The notes: generated by a model not told the origin, from the sequence alone. A stretch of DNA of 64,000 nucleotides from Bicyclus anynana (GCF_947172395.1 NC_069095.1:1922001-1986000), one strand, 5' to 3'; counted from the first letter of the stretch, positions 48,210 to 60,790 are shown. Program-made: numbers and translations.

Positions 48210-50160
48210 AAAACAAAATTACTTTTATCAATAACCAAGCACGAATCGAACTATGTACATTGTATATCTTTTTATAAATCAAAATTTATTTAAATAGTGA
48301 AGATAATTAATTAACAAGAAAGATTTATCCTTATTATTAGTAATTCCAGCGGCGCTCATGCGAATTTCAATGATTTCAATTATTGAAAAGTCAAAACCAA
48401 TCTTTCGCAGTAAAATTACAATGGCGGCGCAGGCACGAGGCAACAAATTCAAAACAATCTTACACACGTGGTATAAACACATTTCTCTTTCATTCATAAA
48501 AGCTATTATTTTTCTTTGTGTAAATTTGACCAATCACATCAGTTCTTCGATACTTAGAATTGTAACAGTGTGCAAGTTTATTTAAGTGTACAGATGAAAG
48601 AGATAGGCATGGCCACCACCTACTACAGCCCATAACAAGGAGAAGGATGGAGATATCTCTCTCTTTTGTTAGTAAAGGATGGAGGATTCTCATTTTTTAT
48701 TCTACGGTTGGGAGGGCCTGGTTACTACGTAAAACACCGACGTAAAAAAGTCTTAACTATTTGACAATTGTCATAACTTGACACTGACAGTTGATGTATG
48801 ACGTGTGTCACTGTCACGTCACATTACTCTTAACTGGTTTTACGGCTCTGCAGTCTAATCTTTTAGAGCACAGAGTAATAGTGAAGACAGAGATATAAAT
48901 GAATGAACAAATACAATATTTAAAAAGCATTATAGATTAAATCTATGGAAAGCATCCGTCGCTTTTTCTTTTAAACGAGAACTTATTCTTTGTAAAAAAC
49001 GAGACAAGGCGATTCGATATTTAATGTCATGAGGCGTGCCATTTTTCCAGATACAACAACGATGGTCCTTAGAATTAGAATAAACGTAATGTTAGCACGA
49101 AATCACGGCCTCAACTTATTGTATATTATACAACGATATTTTATACATGGCTGTGTTACGTGCCTTCAAAATCACCGCAAAAAGTGATCCTATTTTGACT
49201 GAGCGCACGCATGCACAATTTTGTGTTTAATTCCATTATATATTAATGTATATGCAGTTTTTACACTTACTGAACACAGAACTCGGCATTGTAGACAATA
49301 TTTAGGTATAATTTGTTTAATATTATAAATTCGTTGTTAAATAAAAGACTAAATGAAATAGCCAAAATATGCACATTTGTCCGCCTCAGTTTTGATACGC
49401 CTATCTCCAGTATAAAATATCGTTGATATTATAGGTTAACAATTAGCCTGCAATATATTAGTGAAAAAGTGTAGTATTTTAGTATATTAAAAACGTTATC
49501 TATTTACTTTTTTGTCTACGATCGATAGCAGGGTCACAGATTACATATCTGTTGAAATAGTTTTGGGGGGAATATCGTAGGAATTACTTTTTATTCTAGT
49601 TTTAATTTGTTTTTATTTCCTGCATTTTAGAGTTTTATCGCATAATGTGGAAAACATTTTATTCAATACAAGCGAACCTAACCAAGCTTCTCATTGACTT
49701 ATGTGCACTTCTTCCCTATACCAATCCCTACCCTATCCCTGAATTCATTTGTTACAAAAAATGTTATAAAGGAAGAACCGCTCGACCGATTTTGTCCAAA
49801 CTTCACTTAAACCATCTACTTAATAGTCCGAATAAAGCCTAAACATTTGGTTTGGATAAGTGAGCCCTTATGTTATAAAATTACAACATAAAGTGGCATT
49901 GATTTTTATATAATATATAGATAGGTGCCTAGTTCTGTAAAGGTGCACACAGCACAACAGAAGTCAAAAGGTTTGCTAAGGCTTCAGCTTACCATATTAG
50001 TACGATATGACGGTTCATAGACAACGATGCGTTGACAAGTACTAAACTACACACAAAGTTCGGAGCTTTTAGAGCATCGTCGAAAAGTTGCTTGTTTGTA
50101 GGTAGTCTATACAAGATATGTTTCGAATTGTGCTAGAACCGTTTGATCTAATTCCTCCTT
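48210..50160. other. Intergenic DNA without recognised gene
   Basis: The frames at 48279-48693 overlap on both strands and match nothing I know. The rest is AT-rich. A stretch near 48760-48850 (GTGTGTCACTGTCACGTCAC) is locally repetitive. Confidence 0.5.
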
Positions 50161-50308
50161 CGCCTTTATAACAGAGCTGCCTGACGTGACCTCGCAATAC
50201 CTAACACAGAGCGGTTCAGTTAGGAGTTTACTGTTTAGGACTGCAAAGATATGGAATGCTTTTCCAGCTTCCGTTTTCCCTACCACCTACAACGTGGGAA
50301 TCTTATAA
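50160..50308 (+). pseudogene. LINE C-terminal remnant (jockey/CR1 type)
   Basis: One frame reads LLFRTAKIWNAFPASVFPTT then YNVGIL and a stop. The pattern RTA+(I/L)WN.(F/L)P..VFP..Y is the conserved end of many insect LINE reverse-transcriptase ORFs. Upstream sequence is too decayed to follow. Confidence 0.65.
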
Positions 50309-51855
50309 TCTTCCGAAATATTTTTCTACCAAATAATAAAGTTGGTCCAGCTTGGTGTCTTATCTCAAATTTTAGAAAAAATGCCAGGAAAAACAATTCG
50401 CAACAAACTTCTCGCCTCGTTCTAAAATCACATAGTTATTGATTTCTAACGTAGGTAACAATCACATTGATTAAACATCAATATTATTTAAGTCAGCGGT
50501 AAATTTTTATTTTAATTAAATAAAACAAAGACATACTTATTAAAAAATTTGTACATTTTATTGTTTTGCCAATAAAATTTGTTGTACACTGAAAGAACTT
50601 TATTTTATACATAAGTTCAATATTAAATTTTCTTAAAGTCAAATACAGAATATTCTAAGTAATCGAATGACAAATGAAAATAAAATAATATTAATTACAA
50701 AAATTTAGGATAGAGATAAATTAAAACAAATATTGACCAATAGTGTAAATTTTTTTGCATACCTTATATATTATACAGAGCAACATAATGTAATTTAGTC
50801 AAACTTTATATAAAACCTATCTAGCATGCTAAATTATAGCAAATATAATCAACTAAGTCCTATTTTGTGTAAGTGTCCATTGCTTCAAGACGCTAGCTTT
50901 AATAAATACAGCTGAATAAGTAATACTGAGAGAAGTACTTTAATTTTAATCAGTTTTCTTAGTTTATACTGGATAAGTAATTGATCACTTTCGTGATGAT
51001 CATCGAAAAAATGACCATAAATATTATAAATAACATAAAAGTTTACCATGATACCATAATGGTAAAACTACTTTGGGCCTGAAAAATCATAATTCAGAAT
51101 AGTAAAGAGGCTGAAATGGACTTCTGAAAACATATACCTACCTATAGCCTACCTACAGGTTTTTATAAAATGTATAATACTCCAAAGATTAGAAATTTTT
51201 AAATAATAAATCTTTTTTAAATTTATTTAAGGCCATATTTAATTTGTTTTTACAAAAGTAAATCTAGCTAACAACTCATAACATTTCAAAAAAATCTACT
51301 GCCAAGTAGTTTTGCAGCCATTATGTAATAAAAAAAAACTCGACAGCTATTTGCGCATCTTCGTAATTTTACTACGAAATAACATCTATAATCTTATAAA
51401 CAGTCTATAAGATAAATTATCTAATAAAACTGAAAAGAAAAAATATTTAAAAAAAAACGTGATTTCTAAATTCATCTGTTTTAAAAATTCTTCACAGAAG
51501 TATGAAGGGAATGTAAGGTGAACCATCATTATTACTAATCATGGGAGTACGGGGACAAAATATAGCCTAGGTAAGTTGGTTTAGTGTTTAGTTTAGCTTC
51601 AGTGTTTTAGATGTAGGTACGAGTAAAAGCATAACAGATAATCAAACTCTTTTTCGCATTTATAATATACTAGCAGACCCGGTCAAGCTTTGACTCATTC
51701 CCTACCCCTATCCTATTCTACACCAACCCTACTCTGCCTGCCCCTACCTACCCAAACTATTTAAAAAAAAAAAATCCGTAATAACCATCTTCATTTTTAT
51801 ATCGGTCAAGCTTTCTCTTTGACATTTGTTCACTTCTTCCATATCCTTACCTACC
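50309..51855. other. AT-rich DNA without recognised feature
   Basis: No gene supported. A short fragment near 51670 (ACTAGCAGACCCGGTCAAGC) looks like the end of a common repeat. Confidence 0.5.
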
Positions 51856-52167
51856 TAAGACCAATTATAGAAGGACCTGTATCGCACTCATAGTCACGAA
51901 CAAAATTGTCTGTCATTTTCTGAGGAAAACAAGCTTAGATTTGGTATATATCTTATACTAAACTAGAAGTTTTTGCCCGTTTTTTACACAATTCAATTAC
52001 ACAAAAAGGTATTTTTACGGAGCTCTTTAATCGATGAACACGATTACAACTATTTAACATCGATTATATAGAGACAGTTTTTATAATCGCATTAGATCGT
52101 TGATCATATACTTTGACAGAAAAGTTACGTCTAGCGAGGCAGGTCCTTTACAATAATTGGTCTAAGT
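51856..52167. mobile_element. MITE, family A
   Basis: The left end CCTAAGACCAATTATAGAAG-GACCTG pairs with the right end CAGGTCC-TTTACAATAATTGGTCTAAG. The size is close to that of the copy at 3980-4288. Confidence 0.75.
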
Positions 52168-52844
52168 TACCTACCCTACTCACACCTTACCTCTATATTT
52201 GTTATACATTGCCACTGTATTACCCACTACTACAGTTCATTTCACACCCTACCCCTATGTTTGTCTTTTCTCCCTTATTTTCATTCCCTACATAGTCTGA
52301 AGAATCTTTATTATTTGACTACTTAGCGGTTTTACAGATAAATAGATTGTTATGTGCAAGGCATATAGCATAAACGTAAAACACAGAGAAAAATGTTACC
52401 TACTCAATATTCGATAAAGCTAACAATTAAATAAAAAATTATCTCACTTAGCAAATGTAGCTTTAGTATTAAACTGCATTCGATTGCTTATTTACAATAA
52501 AACTATGTAACGTATAATTATTTTTAAATTTATTTCTTACAAATATCAGATTTCGATATATTTAATTATATACCTAACTATAATAGCTAATTAATGAAAA
52601 AAAACGCATTAATTGTTGTTGATGGAACATAATATAATCGGAGACTGGCGAATAAAAAAATTACATTCAATACTTGTATATAGGTATACAGTATACTTAG
52701 GACTAGGTATTTAAATTTTTAGACAAAATAAAAGTGAAACCTACCTGAAATGAATATCTGAATCACTCGTTCAATTTCAATTCAATCAATCATTTTTAAA
52801 AGAAAACCTGTATGTTGTCGGATGCAATCTTTATGACGCTTTTA

Positions 52845-52990
52845 TTGTTTACAAGTTAGCCCTTGATTACATAAATCTCACTTGATCGTTAGGAGGAGGA
52901 TAAAAATCAGCACCCCTTTCGGCTTCTACACGACATCGTACCAGAACGCTAATTCGCTTGGCGGTACGTTTCCGAAATAAGGTGCAGCTT
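52845..52990 (-). mobile_element. SINE family 1, partial, interrupted
   Basis: ACAAGTTAGCCCTTGATTAC, GTTAGGAGGAGGATAAAAAT and GCTAATTCGCTTGGCGGTAC are the inverse of the family-1 body. The match stops at about 52980, shortly before a fold-back MITE. Confidence 0.75.
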
Positions 52991-53009
52991 ACCCTAATTG
53001 CAGGGTTGA

Positions 53010-53194
53010 GGTAGCCTACCGTTCTTGGCAACCGCGACCTGCGACCGCGCGACCCATTGCTTAGTATAAATTTATATGGAGCACTAAACAAAGCCCGAGA
53101 TTGCGTCGTCCGACCATATAAATTCATACTAAGCAGTGGATCGTGCGACCATGTCGCGGTCGCAGGTCGCGGTTGCCAAGATCGGAATGCTACC
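53010..53194. mobile_element. GC-rich fold-back MITE, 185 bp
   Basis: The left arm (CTTGGCAACCGCGACCTGCG, then TTAGTATAAATTTATATG) is the near-perfect inverse of the right arm (CGCAGGTCGCGGTTGCCAAG, preceded by CATATAAATTCATACTAA). The arms are about 65-75 bp with a short centre. The open frames on both strands come from the symmetry. Confidence 0.85.
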
Positions 53195-54428
53195 TTTACG
53201 ACCTGCCGGCGCGCGCCTGCGTATTGAGGGATACCTAAAATCTTGTATTGCGCGTCTTGACGCACGATGTACGGAAACGTCAAAACTATTGCACCCGACT
53301 ATACTAATTAAAAATAATTTAACGGAAAAGTTTCATTTTTTATATTTTTCTTGGAACATAAAAAAAAATAATTTCTAGCGAAGAATTAATGGAATAAAAG
53401 AATATCACCGAAACAAAAATAAACTAAACACTTTTACGATCAGACGGTCTCTTTAGGTATTTCCTCTAAAGAGTGAAAAGATCAACATTTTGTTACATAA
53501 AGATGTCAATTATATCAAAGCTTTAATTTTATAGCTACAATTACGAGTCCGTCAAAATTAGGGTGCTAATTTTGTTGTAGGTACATTACATGTATCAAAT
53601 TAAACTAAATTGACGTTGTAATAAAAATTATGGCGGCCATTTTGAACTTACTCTAATTATATAAATGCTTGATGAAGATTTGTCACATATTCATGTGACA
53701 TATTAAACCATAGCAATGCTGTTAGGTATGAGTAACATGGTAGTACTTATTCTCACTTCTCCAGCCTAATTCGCAAAACCCCTTTTATTCCCTAGAGAGT
53801 CAATTTAATTTAATTCACAAGTTTTGTTTACCTACAACCAAATGAGCACCGATTCGTAATCTCCATATTATTATATCCATAAAAATATTTATCAATAATG
53901 CAATTTAACTAGCATAAGAAGAAATCACAATTATTTTCCTATAATTAAGTACAAAAAAGGTGTACTCCCTTCCTACGCTCTTAACTTAATTATCTGAAAA
54001 TATTTAATACCACATCAATAAATCCATTTATACATTCACAACCGGAATATATACAATTTACCTTTTGCCGTAATTGCTGATCTATTTAATTTCGTTGTGA
54101 ATCTCATGCACGCTCCATTTTCATTTTTAAATATTAGAGAAATAATTAATAAGACGAATTACATAATTATATAAATAATGGTTTCTTTTCTCTTATTTAT
54201 TTATTTACACTTTGTTTAACATTTAACACTATGAATATTTGAGTATGAAAAAAAATGCGAGCCAAATGGCGAGCTACAGCTCAAAGACCCGTAAGTGAAA
54301 CGTATCGTTTCCTATGAGACTCGGCCCTCAATTTAAACATTCGTTGGAGCTTTGGAATCGAATTATAGGATTGTCTGGAGCGAGAGCACTCAATAGTGTT
54401 ATAGAATATATTAAAGAGTAATAGGTAT

Positions 54429-54842
54429 TGTTACGGAGAACCCTATTACTAGAAACATAGGGTTCATAATCGCTCGCCCTTTCGAGTTGTTTAGTTATTT
54501 TGATCGCTTATCTATCTATATTGTTTTAATTTTAGCGAACTCAGTGGAATATTCTACACGGCTGTAGGCGTTCCGAGAATGATCTGGATGCGTTCTGAGT
54601 GGGTATAAAATAAATACGCAACGGAGACGACGCTCGTTGCAGTTTACTTCGAAACGAAGTGAAGTGAATATCAAGTGTTACCAGCGATACAAGTGAACTA
54701 GAGTGAACTCGGCTACAATTTTTGGACTACGAATTGCCTGCGTTTGGAAGTGTGTATTGATACTTGGATTAAGGAGTGGAACAAAGTCTTATAAGAGTCA
54801 CCAGGTGTTTAATTCCAAATCCTCGAGCCCTAGTTCGTAACA
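54429..54842 (+). mobile_element. Solo LTR, 414 bp, with 4-bp target duplication
   Basis: It begins TGTTACGG and ends TTCGTAACA, so the terminal 7 bases are inverted repeats with TG...CA ends. The 4 bases GTAT occur directly on both sides (54425-54428 and 54843-54846). A promoter-like GGGTATAAAATA lies at about 54600. There is no primer-binding site or gag/pol next to it. The size and 4-bp duplication suggest a Gypsy-type element reduced by LTR-LTR recombination. Confidence 0.85.
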
Positions 54843-55524
54843 GTATAATAATTTAAGACAGAGTTTCACATTTCACGGTTACAACTCTTGATGATAGTGT
54901 CCATTAGGGACTTTTCTATTGTCACAAAAAAGCAAAAACTACAATCATTAATACTCTGTGCACCTCTGTAGATGTCCATTTCTAACATTACAGAAGGACA
55001 TAATAGATTAAAGAAACTAGTACATTTTTAACATAATTCGTCTTATTAAATGTTTCCGTCAAAGGGGTCAGTATTTTACAGTGTTCACAATTAAAAGGTA
55101 ATATCATAAGGATACAATCTCTTCGAAGCTACACGCACCCTGTTCGATTTAGGCCTCACACAAACAAGCTACGAGACAAAATATGTAAAATTCAATATAC
55201 GAACCAAATAAAAATAGGATTTTTAATTTTGTATTCGTTGATTAACTTATGATGCATATATCGACATGTATTTTCGCAAATCTCATTACGAAATCGAAAA
55301 TTAAGCGAATACTTATTCATATACATTAATTGTATGCTCGGTAAGCTCAATGGTGCCAGAGTATATTTGCAGTATTGCATTAGATTGGACTGTAAAACAA
55401 AGACCAATCACAGGACTGCTCTAAAATTGCGATAGATGGTTGGTCAAACACATTACACAGGTGAATGCCCACCGGCCAATGCAACGTTGGCCTCAGGCAC
55501 CGAGGTATATAACCCCGTTTAGTG

Positions 55525-55700
55525 TGTCAACAGCCTGGGCTGTCAACAGACTAGCCTATAAATACACGCCTTGGATAAGAGGGGAGAGTTGCACTTGGAT
55601 GCTACAGTAGTACGTACCACGATGATACTAAGTACCATCAAGTACATCAGTATGATACAGTGTTCAACCAAGTAGAAGTGATTAACTGAGTGATCAACTC
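55525..55700 (+). mobile_element. LTR-like block, second copy of the 12.8-kb family
   Basis: TCAACAGCCTGGGCTGTCAA, CTATAAATACACGCC, CTACAGTAGTACGT and ACTGAGTGATCAACTC appear in the same order as at 12815-13110, but without the inserted MITE. The TATA-like word and the length suggest an LTR or its end; the boundaries are not defined. Confidence 0.5.
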
Positions 55701-56977
55701 ATTCATCAACACAACAAAAAGTTCATGAAGATGATAATATGATGTGTAAAAAAGGATCTGGTTACATAATTTGTCAACGATCTTTGCCTGTCCCCGTTAA
55801 GTACAAATTAAAGATGAATAAAAAATGTGATAAAACGTTGTCGCAAACTTTTTTCAATAAAGTAATGTTTTCATTAATAAAGTAGAATCATAACCGGAGA
55901 TGGGCAATTGCCTTTATGAACCATCTAGTCAGGTTAAACACATTCGAAGAACAACTTAGACTAATTAATTACTATATCAGTTAGTAGTATTGAAAATCGA
56001 GAATAATTTCTTGTTATCTAAACATAAAATTAACTTCAAGACAATCCCATTCTTATTTGGCCCGTACATTTTATACTGGACTGTTTTTTTACATACAAGT
56101 AAGTAAAAGATTTTATCGATTCGATTTAAATATTTTAATACTATAACACAGCCCTTTGGAAGGACATACCGGTCACTCTTAAAGCTCGCACACACTGTAG
56201 GCTGATATGGCCGCATCGCAACATAATATATAAGGGCTTTCTAGTCGTGTTTACATCTATTTTCAATAACTTTTCTGTCGTTAATGGGGATGATAACTAG
56301 GTTTGAATATATTGATTTTTATGATACATTCGGGTAAATACCGTCAATGTTAACCAATTTATACATAAAAAGATTGTCTGGATATTTGCAAAATAAATGA
56401 GATTATAAAATTTCAAAATCTATTAAAAATCTTTTATCGTAATTAATTGAAAATTCATACAGTTTAGCTTCCTTACATTAAATGAGACATTTTTTAATAC
56501 GTGAACTATAAACATAAACGCACAAATTACAAATATATTAGTAATTTTGTTTGAACGCACATACAAATCTAACGATCATTACATTACCTACGACGTCATT
56601 AGTTCGTACCATTTTGTATGGGGCGTTTTTCGGGGTTCCGCGGCAGCGCCGCAAATCTGACCCTTTAAATCCCTGTAGCTCCGAAAGTAATGATCGCAGT
56701 TACCCTGTTCCTTTTACAAAATTGCTTTACTATTAGCATACTCTTAATTTATATAAAATTTAAAAAACAGTCATCATCCCTATTACGTCAAGATTTGATG
56801 CTGGAGACACAAAGCATTTGTCTTAGATTAAAGTGTAATATTGGCTTCTCAGTCATTCCTAACGTAAAGTTGTATATTTTAGCTCCGTTAAAATTGCCAT
56901 TAAAAAGTAAAAAAAAATCCGAGTGTTACGCCTAGCGGTCTGTGAGTGTGACGTCGCGTGATGTCGCTACGTAATTC
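55701..56977. other. Intergenic DNA without recognised gene
   Basis: AT-rich. The frames at 55977-56216 and 56551-56935 are short, show no known domain and have the codon mix expected by chance. Confidence 0.5.
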
Positions 56978-57164
56978 ACACGTTCACTGCGGCACTGGTT
57001 TTTCTGTTATTTCCCCTGGTACGGTACGAGGTTTTTTGACTTCGTACTAGAACTTTCTGCCAGGTTAATTGACCTCGTTCCGCACCACAGAAAATTTTAG
57101 TACGAGGTCAAAAAACCTCGTACCAGGGGAAAGAACAGAAAAATCAGTGCCGCAGCGAACGTGT
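56978..57164. mobile_element. Fold-back element beside the tandem arrays
   Basis: The left arm starts ACACGTTCACTGCGGCACTG and includes TTTCCCCTGGTAC and GAGGTTTTTTGAC. The right arm is its inverse, ending CAGTGCCGCAGCGAACGTGT. The arms are about 75 bp around a 40-bp centre. The 42-bp array starts 37 bp further on. Confidence 0.85.
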
Positions 57165-57200
57165 TAAGATATATATACCAACAGAAGGGCTCATTTTTTG

Positions 57201-57494
57201 CGCAAAGGAGCAGCCAGGCCGTCCAGCGCGGAAATTCAGCCGCGCAAAGGATCAGCCAGGCCGTCCACCGCGGAAATGCAGCCGCGCAAAGGATCAGCCA
57301 GGCTGTCCAGCGCGGAAATGCAGCCGCGCAAAGGATCAGCCAGGCCGTCCAGCGCGGAAATACAGTCGCGCAAAGGATCAGCCAGGCTGTCCAGCGCGGA
57401 AATGCAGTCGCGCAAAGGATCAGCCAGGCCGTCCAGCGCGGAAATGCAGTCGCGCAAAGGATCAGCCAGGCTGTCGAGCGCGGAAATGCAGCCA
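57201..57494 (+). repeat. Minisatellite, 42-bp unit, 7 copies
   Basis: Each unit starts CGCAAAGGATCAGCCAGGC and goes on GTCCAGCGCGGAAATGCAG. Units start at 57201, 57243, 57285, 57327, 57369, 57411 and 57453. Because 42 is a multiple of three, several frames on both strands stay open as 14-residue repeats. These are a by-product; there is no start context, intron or domain to support a gene. Confidence 0.95.
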
Positions 57495-57809
57495 AACTGG
57501 CCACCATTCTACGTGAGCATGATTTATATAGTTATTAAAAAATAAATGTGTGCGTTGCGATGCGGCGGCCTATTTAGATGCGTTCTACCCACATAACAGT
57601 CAATCATTCTTGTAGGTACAAGTACCCTTAACCCTTGCCTTTCGTCGTAGAATCGACAATCGAAACACCGTTTTATACTTTTTAATTGAAAGATTTAAAG
57701 ATGCATTTCGCTATGTTTCAATGTCGATGCATACTCGAAATCGCCTCTACGTTTGGGTGTGAGCAAATATCATAGTAATAGCTCCTTAACATTAGCGCAG
57801 TACTTCGTG

Positions 57810-59160
57810 GATAATTTCAATAACCATTTCTATTTACATTGTCACGTACTGCAGCCTAGCACTTGAAAGTTGTTACCGTTGTGTCTATACGCCCTGTATC
57901 TTCGCGATGCTAACTCATGCCATCTCTATTTACGCTGCGCTATCGTTACGTAATCGCACCGCAAGTAAACGATCGCTAGCATCGTATCTATGCACTACTT
58001 CTGCGCGATTATTACGAACATACAGCTATTTCTATTGCTGCCTTAGTGTCGTGTAATCCCACAGTAGCAATTGAACGCTGCTAGCATCGTACAGTACATC
58101 ACCTGCGCGATGCTAGCTCAGCCATCACTAATACGATGCGCTAGCGTCGCATAACCGCAGCGTAGCACTTAAACGTTGCTAGCGTTGTGTATATGCACTG
58201 CATCTACGCGTAGTAACGCAGCCATCTTTAATAGAACTACTCTAGCATCGCGTAGTCCCAGCGTAGCCTTTGAACGCTGCTAGTACCGCGAATATGTACT
58301 GCATCAGTGCGATATTAACTCAGCCATCTCTATTTACGATGCGCTAGCGTCGCATAATCGCAGCGTAGCACTTGCACGTAGCTAGCGTCGTGTCTATGCA
58401 CTACATCTACGCGATGTTAACGCAGCCATCTATATTAGCACTGCACTAGCATCGCGTAGTCCCAGCTTAACCCTTGAACGCTGCTAGTAGCGCGAGTATT
58501 TACTGCATCAGCGCGATGTCAACTCAGCCATCTCTATTTACGGTGCGCTAGCGTCGCATAATCGCAGCGTAGCACGTATACGTTGCTAGCGTCGTGTCTA
58601 TGCACTGCATTTACGCGATGTGAACGCAGCCATTTTTATTAGAACTACTCTAGCATCGCGTAGTCCCAGCGTAGCCCTTGAAAGCTGCTAGTACCGCGAA
58701 TATGTACTGCATCAGAGCGATGTTATCTCAGCCATCTCTATTTACAGTGCGCTAGCGTCGCATAATCGCAGCGTAGGACTTGCACATAGCTAGCATCGTG
58801 TCTATGCACTACATCTACGCGATGTTAACGCAGCCATCTATATTAGCACTGCACTAGCATCGCGTAGTCCCAGCTTAACCCTTGAACGCTGCTAGTAGCT
58901 CGAGTATGTACTGCATCAGCGCGATGTTAACTCAGCCATCTCTATTTACGGTGCGCTAGCGTCGCATAATCGCAGCGTAGCACGTATACGTTGCTAGCGT
59001 CGTGTCTATGCACTGCATTTACGCGATGTTAACGCAGCCATCTTTATTAGATCTGCACTAGCATCGCGTAGTCACAGCGCAACCTTTGAACGCTGCTAGT
59101 ACCGCGAATATGTACTGCTTCAGTGCGATGTTAACTCAGCCATTTCTATTTATGGTTTCT
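57810..59160 (+). repeat. Satellite-like array, 102-bp monomers in 204-bp dimers
   Basis: The word CAGCCATCTCTATTTAC recurs at 58321, 58525, 58729 and 58933, exactly 204 apart. The related half-unit word CAGCCATCTATATTAGCACT occurs halfway (58423). The A half has GTGCGCTAGCGTCGCATAAT; the B half has CTAGCATCGCGTAGTCCCAG. About six dimers are visible, more diverged at the left (spacing 100-102 near 58119-58321). The unit is rich in GCTAGC and CpG. No open frame runs through it. Confidence 0.93.
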
Positions 59161-59779
59161 CATACATTCCACGAAGACATACGCTAAATAAAAGTCAACG
59201 AGATATCAATTTAGGGTACTTATAATGTACTCGCTCTAACATTATATTAAATACACAAAAATCAATAAATTAAATTGCGATCCAGTCTTTTCCACGGCTG
59301 AGAATTAAACCTCCATGGCTCCATGACTAGCTTACAGGGTCACCACTCTCGTTCGTTACTAGATATACAAAATGTCAAATATAGTATGGGGAAATTGACA
59401 GTGGTGTCAAAATAATATCACCATACAAATTAATATATAACACGAACTATATTGTACGAGTTTAGTTTTAGTCAAAAATGTAAAACTTTATAAACTAACA
59501 TAAGCTTTGCGCATACTGTGTCGCACTTGCATATCGAATACTCTAATACAAACACTTATACAATATGTTTGTAATTTGCATGTCTTTGTCTGTCATACAC
59601 AAAAACGCCTATAAATAAATTTTCAACCTTAAAATCAAGTAATTAAGGTTGAAATTAATTGGACTTTATGATCTATTTCGCACTAGTGAACAACAACTTG
59701 TGCAAGTAACGTACGTATTTGCATTGCGTTATGTGATATTACTATACGGTTTAGTTATTTAAATCTTTTACATAAAGGG
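59161..59779. other. Spacer between tandem arrays
   Basis: Unique-looking AT-rich DNA with no gene or repeat that I can name. Confidence 0.5.
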
Positions 59780-59783
59780 GCCA

Positions 59784-60790
59784 TTGGCAAAATGTTTGGT
59801 AACGTCCAACACGAGTATGAGCTATTGGCAAAATAGTTCATAAAGTCTAATGCGACCACGGGCTATCGGCAAAATAGTTCACAAAGTCGGACGCGTTTGC
59901 GTGCCATTGGCAAAATAGTTCACAAAGTGTAATCTAACTAAGGGCCATCGGCAAAATAGTTCACAAAGTCTGACGCGTTCACGATACATCGGCAAAATAG
60001 TTCACAAAGTGTAATGTGACTAAGGGCCATCGGCAAAATAGTTCACAAAGTGTAATGTGACTAAGGGCCATCAGCAAAACTGTTCACAAAGTCCGACGCG
60101 TTTGCAAGCCATTGGCAAAATAGTTCACAAAGTGTTATGTGACTAAGGGCCATCGGCAAAATAGTTCACAAAGTCCGAAGAGTTTGCGAGCCATTGGCAA
60201 CACAGTTCACGAAGTGTAATGTGACTAAGGGCCATCGGCAAAATAGTTCACAAAGTCCGACGCGTTTGCAAGCCATTGGCAAAATAGTTCACAAAGTGTA
60301 ATGTGACTAAAGGCCATTGGCAACACAGTTCACAAAATCCGACGCGTTTGCGAGCCATTGGCAAAATAGTTCGTAAAATCCAACGCGACCGCAAGAGCCA
60401 TTGGCAAGACTGTTCGCAAACTACGATGCGTCCACATGCCATTGGCAAAATAGTTCACAAAGTTTTATGTGACTAAGGGCCATCGGCAAAATAGTTCACA
60501 AAGTCCAACGCGTTTGCGAGCCATTGGCAAAATAGTTCACAAAGTCCGCAGCATTTGCGACCCATAGACAAAATAGTTCACAAAGTGTTATGTGACTAAA
60601 GGCCATCGGCAAAATAGTTCACAAAGTATAATGTGACTAAGGGCCATCAGCAAAATAGTTTACAAAGTCCGACGCGTTTGCGAGCCATTGACAAAATAGT
60701 TCACAAAATGCAATGCGACAGCGAACCATTGGCAAGACAGTTCGCAAACTCCAATGCGACCACACGCCATTGGCAAAATAGTTAACCGAA
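59784..60790 (+). repeat. Minisatellite, 41-bp unit, about 24 copies
   Basis: The core GCCATTGGCAAAATAGTTCA followed by CAAAGT repeats every 41 bp (for example GGCAAAATAG at 59950, 59991 and 60032). Two flavours alternate irregularly: one goes on CCGACGCGTTTGCGA, the other GTAATGTGACTAAGG. Since 41 is not a multiple of three, long frames are not expected and the one at 60248-60448 is incidental. The array ends about 20 bp from the XPO4 stop codon, so it must lie in or next to that gene's 3' UTR. Confidence 0.95.

Noticed and set aside
48279..48693. Overlapping frames on both strands near 48.3-48.7 kb
   Set aside because: No domain, no plausible exon structure and no consistent frame; treated as chance.
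52867..53283. 138-codon minus-strand frame
   Set aside because: It spans a SINE and both arms of a fold-back MITE.
57097..57545. Overlapping repeat-protein frames of 115-136 codons on both strands
   Set aside because: They follow from the 42-bp unit being a multiple of three without stops; no start context, splice site or known domain supports a gene.
60248..60448. 66-codon minus-strand frame in the 41-bp array
   Set aside because: It is a chance frame in tandem DNA; the period is not a multiple of three and neighbouring units do not keep the frame.
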